Origin: Hygrocybe punicea
Lineage: Eukaryota; Basidiomycota; Agaricomycetes; Agaricales; Hygrophoraceae
DNA: 64,000 nucleotides
NCBI GenBank assembly: GCA_963556145.1
Contig: OY744466.1
Coordinates: forward strand, 5,379,820-5,443,819
Reading direction: 5' to 3'
The notes below the pieces were generated by a model. That model did no database searches and was not told where the DNA came from. It worked only from the letters and a program-made list of their open reading frames with translations. Position numbers and translations under genes: made by a program. Positions within the stretch are counted from its first letter, which is position 1. Every line of letters begins with the position of its first letter. Below are positions 33,310 to 43,885 of this stretch, piece after piece.

Positions 33310-33870
33310 ATACTTCAACTCCTCATTATTACCTTGGCCAGTTAATCCCAATGTCTTCAGACGCGGAAATCCCACCAAGTCAGGTACTCAGTTCGGCTTC
33401 TACCTCCTCATCGCATCATTGGTTTCCATGCCCATATTGTCATATCTCTGATCGGGGGTTTTTTTTCCAATGGTTTTCGTATGAGGTTTGGGCTTTGATA
33501 ACTGGTTAACGCGGGTGTATTGCTTCTTGATTATCCACTCCTCCTGCTTTTTGTCTTGTATATAGCCTTGCGAACTCAGCAGCCGTCATTTTTTATTATT
33601 AAAACAGATACATGCACTGAAACTATGTGCCCTGCTTTCACACTGTGTAGTATGTCCGATAGGTCGGTGAAATAAAAAATTCAGCTTTATACAAGATATG
33701 TTTGTTATTATATATATATATGGTCTAACATGCGAACGTCTTCGTGAGTGAAAGACGATTATCGGCAGTCCAACCACTTCGTCTAACTAGTTCCAATACC
33801 TCTCAACGCTATACCAATACATGCCCACGTACATACCTAATAATCACGTACTGATGCACTAGCCCATACC
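33310..33870. other. Convergent intergenic region with a TA microsatellite
   Basis: It lies between the 3' ends of the PI-PLC gene and the minus-strand coiled-coil gene. A (TA)n run sits at about 33706-33720. No gene is supported. Confidence 0.5.
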
Positions 33871-33872
33871 CC

Positions 33873-36467
33873 TCATGGCAATGCAGCGACACCAGCATAT
33901 GGAGAACGTCCACCACCACCACCACCAACACGTGAACCTACCCCTGCTCCAGCACTGAGACTGGAACCGGGACCGGGGCCTTGCGCATAATATGCAGGAT
34001 CCAGGTAAGTGCTTCGATCAAATTTGGAATAGCTTCCACTGGATGAAATCGACGAATTCGATGAGATGCGATGCAACTCCTTGTCTCCACCTCGTGTAGC
34101 CGACGCCCCTGCAGATGGAACGGGACTGCGCCGATGCTGCGCACCCGGACTCGGACTCGGTGGAGCCCTGCCCGCACTCCGAGATCCCCCACCACCACGG
34201 AACGCTGGCGGATCGGGGTACGTCACGCCCTCCGGCACGGGCGCAACTGCATAAATCTCCCTCGATGCCCCTCGACTCTGATTCCGGCTTGGAGTCGCCC
34301 CTCCCTTGGCGAACGCCGCGTCGCCCGGAATGACAGGTGGTCCCGATGGTGCGTCATTTGCATACCCAAATGGCGGGGTTGGCACGGCGCCCCCGTTGCT
34401 GGTGCCGATGCCGAAGGGGGTTCCCGTTCCCGCGCTTGCGGGCGTAGACTGCCGCCCAGGGGGCACAAACCTGAGTTGGGTCTGTGATTGCGCGGGTGAG
34501 TTCGGGACGGTTGGCGCCTCTACGTACTGTGGTTGTGGTTGTGGGTTGGGTCGCGATCCGGATGGGAGTGGCACACTCATGTGCGCGGAGTTGGGACTGA
34601 GGAGCTGGTTGGATCCTGAAAATGATTGGGAGAGGGATTGTGATGGAGAGTGTGGACGGCTGGTGTATGAGGACGGTCGGGACTGCAGAGTGGCGATGTT
34701 AGTGTGAGTGTGAAACACGTACTCGTGAATGGAGGGTGCGAAAGGGAGGGAGACGTACAGGAGGTACAACGTCGATTGTGATGCTGCCACTTGATGAATC
34801 AACCCTCCTTTCACCTCGTGATTTCTCCGACCGTGACGCCACGGAACGTGTGCGACGGGGCATCGATGAGTTAGTGGTATTCGGTGGCATAGACACCGCT
34901 GGCGTATTCCCACTCCTCGTAGGAGTCTTCGGAACACGGTCATCAATGTACAGAGCAGTTAGTTAAGGAATTAACATACCTCAACGCCTCCTGCGCGCCG
35001 CCACTCCTCCACCCACTGCGGGTCAGAATATTGTGATCTCATGCTGTGGCCATCGAAATCCCTGCTCGAACCCTGGACAGGCATGCCAGGCCGTCCAAGA
35101 TCGGCGAACGGTGCCATAGAGGGCTCCCCGCTTGCATTTCCGTGCAGGTTAGTTTTGGCACTGGAATGGACACTGCGTGCGGGGCTGCTGGCGTCTTCGC
35201 GGATGACGCTCAGTCCGCGCAAGTTTGCACGCTCTTTACCTGCGCCGCTGCCACTGGCGCCCCGCCCCGAGGCCGTTGCGCGGCCAGAGCTAAGGCTCGG
35301 ATTTGGGAAGGAGATGAGGTCAAGCTGCGACAAGCCTGTCGTCGTCGAGCTGAGGGATTCGGGAGAGGACCGGCGGCGTGGACGCAATCCTGATGTTCCC
35401 TGGTTTTGGCTTTGGTTGTCACTTTGTCTTTGGCCTTGGACTTGGTTATGGGCCCCTGGGGCGATGAAGGAGTTAGAAATGACAGGTGGATTGGATATGA
35501 TCATGTCGCGGCCGTGAGGGTTCAGGTCATCAGGGACCGACCCCGAAAGCGGTCTCGTCTTGATGGAGGTCTGGGAGGGGACGGAGGTTCGTACGGCGAC
35601 GGGGCTTGTAGTGGCGGGAGCGAAAGGGACGGAGGAGGTTGTACTACGTCGTTGCCTTGTGGGATCGACAAGTGCATCCTGGGGCGTATTTTCAGTGATT
35701 GAGGGAGTGCGAATGCGAATAGACTCGGGGTGGAGGGTGTCAGGATCTGCATCCCGATCACGGTTCGACTCGTCAGAGTCTTCGCCCTGCCCTTCAGATT
35801 GGGCTCTGGCCAGGTTGCGTGGAACCGAACGCCCGTCAGCGTAGCCAACCTCGCGTCCTTGTTCGTACCCTACCCGACGGCCTCGACGGATCCCTTCCTC
35901 AAAGCCGAGCCTGCGGCCCTCCTCCCTGGCAATGTTTATCATGTGCTCCTCATTGATTTGTCTCGCTGTGGTGCGAGCCTTAGCCGCAGCAGCCTCCGCG
36001 TCGTCCCGCTGTGCCTCGACAGCGCCTAGGATCTCTTGAGCGCGAAAGATCTCCTTTTGTGCGGTGTCGAGCTGGAGTTTATACAGCCCGAGCTCCTCCC
36101 TCACGCGGGATACCTCGAGTTGGGCCGCCAGCATGTTGTCAGTGAGTGCACGGAAGCGTTGGGCGGTCTCGAGGGCGCGAGCATCTGCAGCATCTGCGCG
36201 GCGAGTCTCTGCGTCGAGGCGACGAAGAGCAGTGTCGAGGAGCTTTCGCGCCTGCTTCGATTCATACTCCTCAGCAACGAGGAGGCGGACGAGGTCATGG
36301 GCGGATGAAGCAGAGTGTATTTGCTCGCGCTCATGGCTGTAACGAGCGCTGGGCCCTCGTCTGCGGCGTAGACGGTTGTCAGTTGCACGGGTGGGGGTGT
36401 GGTCAGGTTCACTCAGGCTGCTGGAGGTGTGGATAGGTTCACTCAGGCTGTTGTCAGGTAAGGACAT
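33873..36467 (-). CDS. Large coiled-coil and disordered protein, unknown function
   Basis: Three minus-strand exons: 36467-34980, 34926-34759 and 34682-33873, joined in phase 0 through GTATGT...GAAG and GTACGT...CTGCAG. The product is about 820 residues. The chosen start, MSLPDNSLSE, excludes an upstream hydrophobic leader that is probably UTR. Residues about 20-60 are Ser-rich. Residues about 60-210 form a long coiled coil (Glu/Arg/Ala heptads), ending in an unusual Gly/Arg block, EEGIRRGRRVGYEQGREVGY. The remaining about 600 residues are Pro/Ser/Gly-rich and disordered, with a poly-Gly run near the C-terminus. No enzymatic domain is visible. It could be a scaffold. Confidence 0.65.
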
Positions 36468-36559
36468 CCGAGTCAAGGGCCACGCCGGCCAGGGCCAACA
36501 TAACAATGGACTGATCCCAAGTATTATGTACATGTACAGCCGGCTCCCACAGCTCTTCA

Positions 36560-37460
36560 AACTCCAAACCAGCCATAGTGAGTACAAGCGTAATTCCACC
36601 AACATTAATATTGAAACCACTCGGCAAGTTTGATTGGTGGTTCTCAGTGGGTCTCGTTGGACGATTTATTCCAATACCCAGATTATATCAACCAATTCGG
36701 ACAATCGAAAGCTACTTCGACAACCTCGATAGCAGAAGGCGGCGAAACATCCCACCGTTAGCGCGTCAACGGGTGAGCCTGATATTTCTGACAGAGACAT
36801 CCACCCAGATGAACGTCTTCCGGACCATGTTTGCCTCCCAGACCTCTATAATGTAATGAAGGCTGTCAACCACCTACCGACAATATCGTTGGGATAACGA
36901 CTCGGAGAGCAAGGGCATTGTTTTTGCCATTCGAACACTCTACCTGGTTGTTTGGAGTTGGGCGGCATCCCGTGGTTCTTGTCGGTCTGTGCTCTACATT
37001 CTGCCTCTCAACAAGTAAACAAACAAATATTGAATTCCAGGCTTGTTCAACCTTTCTGCAAATCTGGTTTGCGATCGCTATGGATCAAGGTCCTGCACCG
37101 AACAAGAGCTCTGAAACTGTTGTTCTGTCCTGTTGGCGAAGATCTCTCCCAGTTGGATTTATTCACTTGGCGGTGTCGGCTGGACAAAACCTGGAATCAG
37201 AAGTCCCCGAGTGTCGTAGGCGCTGTAACGGTCGTACGACTCAGATTCCAAGAATTCGAGGATCCCCTTTCCATACTCCCCGTAATACCTGGAAACAGAT
37301 TATGTTTTTGGTGTGCCCAGAGGCTGGTATGCTGTGACATGCAGGGCGGGCGACCTTTGGCTAGCCTGTACATTGGCGCTGTAGCCACGCAGGCACATTA
37401 TGATGTTCGTGGGAATCATTTTGTGGCCACAGTGATCCGCATCGCATCCAATGAGTAGAA
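36560..37460 (+). other. Unrecognised, possibly decayed coding sequence
   Basis: Several plus-strand frames with coding-like composition lie end to end in changing frames: 36578-36856, with FDWWFSVGLVGRFIPIPRLY, and 36952-37458, with HYDVRGNHFVATVIRIASNE. They share no clear splice sites. I could not assign a family; a decayed gene is the likeliest explanation. Confidence 0.3.
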
Positions 37461-37582
37461 TGGTTTTATTCTGAGCGTGTCGGGTAGAGACTGATTTCAG
37501 TTATTGATAAGGACAGGTTCTGCATGTCGTTTACGTCGACTATGGTCCAGGAATCGCCACTACGATACAATATACATATGAG

Positions 37583-38083
37583 ATGGCTTTACAATCAGAA
37601 TCAAGTGCGGTATCTATACACGCTGGAGTTGTTGGACTTCTATCCGGCCCAGTCACTCAGCTGTTCATGACAGCTGTGAACATCAATATCGAAATGATCA
37701 AACTTGAACCTGACTTGGTGATTATGCTTGACCCGATACCTTGCACTGCTCCCTTACTAGCAATGCTGGCAGTTATTTTGGCGGCTACGTATCGGATGAC
37801 GTTCACTGCTTTTGTGGATAGTGGAGTGCATGGAGGGCCGTGGGGGTCCCTAATGGCCATGGTAAGCACCCGCCCCCACCTCCTCTTGCTGATCCCTTCC
37901 AACCGTTCCTTTGGGGCTAGGAGCCATCCCAAAACCACCCCAAACCATCTCCCCATCCTCCCTACTTCGCAGCCCATGCCCCACCACCCATTATCACCCC
38001 CTATGCTGGCCACCCTTCCCCACCCCCTAATGTCCATCCCTCTTCTCATCTATCCTCCAGCGCCCTCAAACACCTCAATGTGA
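37583..38083 (+). CDS. Unrecognised 166-residue open frame
   Basis: The first about 90 residues are hydrophobic and ordered. The remainder is Pro/His-rich low complexity read from a C-rich tract. No family is recognised. It may be a relic. Confidence 0.2.
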   Translation: MALQSESSAVSIHAGVVGLLSGPVTQLFMTAVNINIEMIKLEPDLVIMLDPIPCTAPLLAMLAVILAATYRMTFTAFVDSGVHGGPWGSLMAMVSTRPHLLLLIPSNRSFGARSHPKTTPNHLPILPTSQPMPHHPLSPPMLATLPHPLMSIPLLIYPPAPSNTSM

Positions 38084-38250
38084 TGCCCCCATGAGGGTAT
38101 GTACCCACCAGTTCAATGGCAAAACCCCATGTATCCCCCCACTTTTATTTTGTTGTATTCCATTTTATTTTGTCTTTTTTTCATGTATATTAGCCTATTA
38201 TAAGAAATAATATAAGACATAAAAAATGAGCTTGGAAGGATGGCGGGATA

Positions 38251-38370
38251 GTGAGGAAGTTGAGCTCACTGTCACCAACAGTGAGGAAGTTGAGCTCACT
38301 GTCACCAACAGTGAGGAAGTTGAGCTCACTGTCACCAACAGTGAGGAAGTTGAGCTCACTGTCACCAACA
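38251..38370. repeat. Perfect 30-bp minisatellite, four copies
   Basis: Four identical 30-bp units start at 38251, 38281, 38311 and 38341, each beginning GTGAGGAAGTTGAGCTCACT. The period is a multiple of three. An 86-residue plus frame (38226-38486) therefore reads SEEVELTVTN four times, and the minus frame reads a LLVTVSSTSS repeat. Confidence 0.95.
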
Positions 38371-38836
38371 GTGAGCTCAGGGCTTCCTTGACAATGGGCG
38401 GGATTGTTGGCACAACAATGGACAGATCCAAAACCAATCCCCCTTCAGGGTATTATACACACAAATTTGTTCGACAACATTTGTAAAGTAGAGACCTGAT
38501 CGATCATGGTGTCACTCAGGTGAAAATGCTGGTCCTGTTCAAGCCCCAAGTTGTGAAAGAAAGGTGTGTCTCTATTGGTTGAAACTTGTAATTTGTCTGC
38601 TCTCAAAAGTACGCTGATACGGTTTCTATGTTTATGACCCCAGAGGAAGAGGTAATAAAAGAGGAAAACATTGCAAAGGTGTGAACAGGACTTAGGACAC
38701 TCCCGACAGTAATGCAATGAAGCGTGATCAAATAAACAAATGCAGGGAAATGCAACACGATGCAATGTTGCAATGCAGTGATAAACAAGGATTGGAAGGC
38801 TTAGCTGGGTGTCCTAGATGACAGCGCAATACATGG

Positions 38837-38993
38837 TGGAGAGGTCCAAAGGGACCCCTCTGGGAGCTCACGCTGGAATCAGGTGGAATGACTGGATAAG
38901 GCTGAACTGAACTGACTACTACATCTGGAATGCTACTAACTAGGACCAACCATGGGAGCCTGGTCACGTGATGACTCAGGCACAACCACTCCA
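38837..38993 (-). repeat. LTR related to the nested retroelement at 3.5-6.3 kb, with adjacent polypurine tract
   Basis: This 157-bp segment starts TGGAGAGG and ends CCACTCCA. It shares with the 3451-3605 LTR the blocks ACTGACTACT, CATGGGAGCC and GGTCACGTGA. The next 35 bp (AGTGCCCCTCCTCC, then a diverged ...GCGATGCCCTCGTCGCC) match the sequence right of that LTR. That places a minus-strand polypurine tract here. No partner LTR was found, so this is a diverged 3' LTR plus the tail of an element body that has decayed. Confidence 0.75.
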
Positions 38994-40546
38994 AGTGCCC
39001 CTCCTCCACATGGCGATGCCCTCGTCGCCCTACTGCTACAAAAAAGATCACAAAACAAACAAAATCTGACCAAAAAACTCTAAAGCCACGACTCCCAATC
39101 CCTCAGCATGCCTCGAGTCAAGGCCAGGGCCTTATATCGTGAAGTGGGAAGTCGTCCTTGCGCAGGAGGTGGTAGATGACCAAGCTATACAAGACTCTCC
39201 TTCCAAACTCATACTCTTCGAATTAGTGATGGACAGGTTCAGTTTGGTCCAGTTCAGGCCAAAAAAATCTGAACCTTGAACTGAACCTAAGGTTTAGTTC
39301 AGTCAATACACTGAACCTTGAACTGAACCTTAGGTTCAGGTTCAAACAGGTTCAGTTCAGGTTCACCCTGATCTGAACCCTGAACCAAACCTGTAAGTGT
39401 ATCATAGGGCTAGATTACATTTTTATTCAGTATAAAGGCCATTATTTTATGGCTTGTAGTTATATAGTATGAAAAAAGGTTCCTTTAGCAGCAAATTGTC
39501 TGTATTACTGTACATTTGTATCACTTAAAGCTAAAATGATCAAGAAATTAACCTTATCAGCTTCAATATTGCAGCTGTAGTACTTAAAAATAATGGTAAT
39601 ATAATACATCACACATACTTGAGGCTTACCTTGGCACAATCCTCAGATATTGTACAACTTATACCAACTTATCCCTGACAAATCCAGGGCTCAAACCCCC
39701 TAGGTGAGGGTGCTGGGTCATCGTTGTCGTTGTCATTGTTTGAGGAAGACGACCAATGAAACTAAATAATAAAGTAGCAAGCAATTTTAATGAGATGATG
39801 AGAATTGATGTACCTGACAGCCAGAGGGTGGGTGCACCACCTCTCTGGCCATCTTCTTGCTTCCTGGCCATGCATAAACTCTCCTCGTCATCATTGTTGT
39901 TGTAGTCATAGTCGTTGTTGTTGTCATTGTTGTTGCTGTTGTTTTTGTATTCATAGTTGTTGTTGTTGTTGTTGTCACAGCTGTTGTTGTAGTTGTTGTT
40001 GTCATCATCATGCATTGGCGAAACCATGCAAACCCGTTATACCGTGGGTATGGGTTACGGTATGGGCACGGTGTCCGTTTTTGGACACCTTACCCGTACC
40101 TGTGTGACCCATTTTGGAAAAACCGCGGGTTGACCTGTACCTGTGGTCAACCCTACAAAAAATCCTCATCCATCTCCTGTGTTTCTGAAAATGGCCAATA
40201 AAAAGGTGAACCAAAAAACTTGATAAAAAAGCTCACAAGGTTGAAAAGAGCAAGAAAAAAAATTCACATCCACCAACAAAATTTGTCAACCTGTCCAAGT
40301 AGCTGAAGGTGCAACAGTCATGGGAAAAGGTATCAAAAAACCTCAGAAAACAGTCCAAGAGGTTTGAACAAAGTGCAAGGCCACCAAGGTTTCAAAAAGA
40401 CCCAGAATTTGCTGATGATAGGCAACTAGACAATGACCCCAGTGAAAGCACCCCCACACACCAGAGAAGGGATCATCATCATAAAAGGTAAGAGCGATAA
40501 TATTTCAAGTAACCGTGATATTCATCCAGGTGACGTCGCCGGATAA
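38994..40546. other. Repeat-rich stretch without a supported gene
   Basis: It contains degenerate retroelement tail (38994 to about 39200), a block of repeated GGTTCAGTTCAGG-type units (about 39230-39400) and a GTT/GTC trinucleotide microsatellite (about 39890-40010). The repeats generate poly-Asn, poly-Thr or poly-Cys open frames that are artefacts. Confidence 0.55.
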
Positions 40547-40742
40547 GAGCTCATTTGGCTACCCCAAATTAGATCAACATCACCTTGGAAGTGAGGAATA
40601 TGCCGTTTTATGTTAGGTGGAGATTCAAACTATTCAAACCTTCATGGTGGAATCAACCAGCCATTGATTACAGCAAAGGCGGCGTGTCTGGACTGGCATA
40701 GTGGCCATCGCTGCTCTCTTCTCTCAACTTACCACCATCCTC

Positions 40743-41820
40743 ATGGCTGCCCTCCCTGCAACGGAGAAAAAGGAAGTAACTGTCTGGACCGAGGCAGAGA
40801 CCACTGCACTGGTTGATTATCTGGTTGAGCACTGGGCAGAGGCAGGAGATGGGGGGAACTTCAAGGCCGCCTCCTTCAATAATGCAGCTAAACATATTGC
40901 ACCTCTTCTAAACCGGGGCCTGGTCAAGACTGCCAAGACAATCAAGACGAAATGGTCTGGGGTAAGTAACAAACACGTCAGTTGAAACATTCCTGACATA
41001 TTCCACAGCTGAAGCAGACGTACCAAGCGATTGAAACGTATTGAGGCACATCAGGGTTTCACTGGGACAATGCAGGTGGTGCTGGAATAGACGGTGCAGC
41101 TGCCCAGGATGTTTGGAATACCTACACGACGAACAAGGTATTAATTCCCTTAAAACTCATTTGGAGTCTTCTTATTCATCATCTTTACAGCCTATCATGC
41201 GGCCATTCCGCAACAAAGGGTGGATCTACTATGATAAAATGCAGACAATCATCCCAATGAATGCACCACGAGGTTCTCGTGTCTTCCGGCCTGCCGCAAC
41301 TTCTTCTTCTGATACTCACAAGGACAAGGAGGGTGGATCATCCTGTGTGGTGGATCTGGTGGACGAGGATGAGGATATAGAAGGCCCCCTTCTCATCCCC
41401 CCATCATCAATAAACAGCAGCAAACGCAAGCTTGATGCCCTTCAAGAGGGGTTATCGGCTAATAACTCACAAGTCTCACTCATCTCGGAAACATCGAAAA
41501 GGTCCCAGCGAAGCAAAGCTGACACCTCTGGCTCAAAGTCAAGTCGAGTGACCCCTGCAACGGCCATTCATGGCATGCAAGGGTCCATCAATCGCCTCAC
41601 GGAGACTCTTGAGAAGTCGATTAACATCAATATGGAGGATCCACGGGAGGCACGGTGACTCCAAGCACTGCAGATGCTCGAAGAAGTTCTGGACCTATCA
41701 ATGGAACAAAAAATAGTGCTTGCTTCGTTATTTACGGACAACATGTTGGCTGCAACTATGTTTGTCATGATTAAGGATGAGGACTTCTGGCGTCAGTGGA
41801 TTGCGGACTACCTTGCCAAA
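40743..41820 (+). pseudogene. Harbinger Myb/SANT-like DNA-binding protein with two nonsense codons
   Basis: Exon 1 (40743-40960) encodes WTEAETTALVDYLVEHWAEA, then an N/K/W-rich helix pair ending KTIKTKWSG: a Myb/SANT-like domain. After a GTAAGT...CACAG intron the frame continues LKQTYQAIETY, stop, GTSGFHWDN. A second intron leads to the exon starting PIMRPFRNKGW and the acidic/Ser-rich linker. The frame then stops at 41656-41658 and would continue LQALQMLEEVLDLS to about 41829. The stops TGA 41042-41044 and 41656-41658 each sit where an Arg codon (CGA) is expected. In Harbinger elements this protein helps the transposase enter the nucleus and bind the element ends. Confidence 0.8.
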
Positions 41821-42129
41821 CATCTGTAGGTCATTATACCCATAGCTTGTATCTTGTACTGTGTATCTTGTCGTGTATCTCCCACCGTGTACTTTTTTTC
41901 TCAGTTTATGTGATTCATTTGACAGACATCTCCATTAATTTTGAGAAGCAAAAAAAACAGTGGCAGAAAAGAAAAAAAACAGACAAAGAAACAGCAGCAG
42001 AAAGAAAGAAACATAGCGGCAGAAAAAAAGAAGCATAGCGGCAGAAAAAAAGAAGCATAACGGCAGAAAAAAAGAAACATAGAGCGGCAATGAGAAAGAC
42101 TATGCGCACGATTGTATATAGGCAGATGA

Positions 42130-43577
42130 CTATTCCTCTTCCTCTGCCGAATCCGAGACACATGAGAATTCGCTCTCAGTAGATAGTGGCTCGTCTCCTG
42201 CCAATTGCCTCTCTGCAAGCACGCATTGATAGTCTGCCCACATAGCGTCTGCAATATTTTCGCGGCGCTGGTCATGTAATGTCTCCACAGGTTCATCTGC
42301 CCCTCCAACACCAGCGTCTGCGGCAAAGTGTGCGCGATTGAGGAAAGTGTTGCTTTCAAGTGGTCCTTCTTCAGGATCATGTTCACGGATGCAATTGTGG
42401 ATCACACAGAGGGCTGATGGGATTCGAGCTTGAATATCCATGTTGTACTCAGGTGCAATGAGGAGGATGCGGAAACGGCGTTTCAGAACGCCAAAGATCC
42501 GCTCGATAACGTTGCAGGCCGATGAATGTCGAAGATTGAAGAGCTCCCGTTTATTTGTAGGTCTAATTTAGCAACATTAGTATCATATACAGTTAAAAGT
42601 AAAAATAAACTACCGAAGACGAGACCAACCCCATTCGGCAAGGTGATATCGCTCATGGCGATATGGAATGAGTAGGGATGGATGTGCTGGGAAACCTCCA
42701 TCGCCTAAGAAGTATTTACCAGGTGGGATATGTAGATCGTGGGTTGTTGCGTCTTCAAACAACCGGGCATCCGTTGTGGCGCCTTCCCAGCCAGTGAGCA
42801 AATAGATGAACTTTAAATCGAAGGAACAACCAAATAAACAGTTTTGAGAGAGGAAGCCTTTGCAGTTGCGGTGGAATGCTTGCTCGGATGCTTGTGGGGC
42901 GCTGTGGATGTGAGAGCCGTCCAAGGCTCCTACTGCATCCTTAAAATATGGGTAAAACTTGGGGTTTTGGTGTATCTTGGAAGGAACATGGTCCTGTGCT
43001 TTCGGTTGACGAACATGTCGTGTATAGAGGGGTGCAGAAGAGAATATATTTAGCATTTTGCGGAAATATCTGCCAAAAAGGCTTGAGATCTTTTTTTTAT
43101 GATCAGAATGGCAACTGACCTTGACATCGTCTCGTTTGCATGTTGGAAACGTTCACCTGCATGCCGGATCGACAATCCAGTGACAGAAATGTATAGGAAA
43201 ATCGCCAGTTGCTCTTCCAGGGTGACAGAACGAGAATCTCCGTATCCAAGTTCACGAAGCTCATCTATGATGGCAAGGAAGACATGTTTATGCATGCCTA
43301 ATTCACACCGGATGCGTTCTGGGTGGCCGGTGAGCAGTTCGAGGACCCAGGCATAACCGGAGAGGGCAGATGTGTGATACTGGTGCCGAGAATATACTGT
43401 TTCTATGATGCCGGTGGTAGCACTCAAGATGATACTAACAATAAGGAGGACGATACGGTGAATGCGTCGCTGCATTTCAAGTCGTTGTTGGTGGTCCATG
43501 AGAGAGACTCTCAACGAGGAATCATATCGATTAGATACAAGTGCTGCCTGCCATAAGTTTGAATCTCCGCCTAACAT
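42130..43577 (-). CDS. PIF/Harbinger transposase (DDE_4/HARBI1-like), apparently intact
   Basis: Three minus-strand exons: 43577-43120, 43069-42614 and 42562-42130, with clean phase-consistent junctions. The product is about 448 residues. An N-terminal hydrophobic stretch at residues about 40-55 precedes the helical region (ELRELGYGDSRSVTLEEQLA). The catalytic acids lie in VGALDGSHIH (first Asp), GATTDARLFEDA (second Asp) and VIERIFGVLKRRF (Glu). DGGFPAHPSLLIPYR is the conserved block between. An acidic tail (SAEEEE) ends the protein. No internal stop is seen. If expressed, it could act on this copy and on related non-autonomous copies. Confidence 0.88.
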
Positions 43578-43885
43578 AAACCGGCATATTCCTCACTTCC
43601 AAGGCGATGTTGATCTAATTTGGGGTAGCCGAACGAGCTCTAACGCAGGTGGATATCAACTACAGAGCTCTGTTTACTTATAGCTGATCTTATTTCTATC
43701 CGTTGAGTGGTCATCAGCATGATTGATTTTTAGGTAGTAGGACATGGCTAAGACAAATACTGGTTTAGCGAGGGCAAGTGATACCTATATATAAGCACCA
43801 TTCAATAAACAGTACAGCACGGATAATAATTCACCAACCGTGCGGGTGCATCCAGAAGTTCCCTCATTTCCAGGTCGTCCGAGGG

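Larger units (their letters stand above)
40547..43640. mobile_element. Complete PIF/Harbinger DNA transposon, TSD TAA
   Basis: Terminal inverted repeats of about 86 bp start GAGCTC at 40547 and mirror the end at 43640. Both contain GGCTACCCCAAATTAGATC and, further in, TTATGTTAGG. TAA flanks both sides (40544-40546 and 43641-43643), the 3-bp target duplication typical of PIF/Harbinger. The element carries the two expected genes, convergent: a Myb-like protein on plus and a DDE transposase on minus. An A-rich 24-bp repeat lies between them at about 42010-42095. Confidence 0.92.

Noticed and set aside
38226..38486. 86-residue protein with four SEEVELTVTN repeats
   Set aside because: It exists because the minisatellite period is a multiple of three. 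There is no other coding support.
39659..40107. Poly-Asn, poly-Thr and poly-Cys open frames
   Set aside because: They are direct translations of a GTT/GTC microsatellite.
41901..42163. Phe/Cys-rich membrane-like open frames on the minus strand
   Set aside because: They arise from an A-rich 24-bp repeat between the two Harbinger genes and overlap the transposase gene's 3' end.
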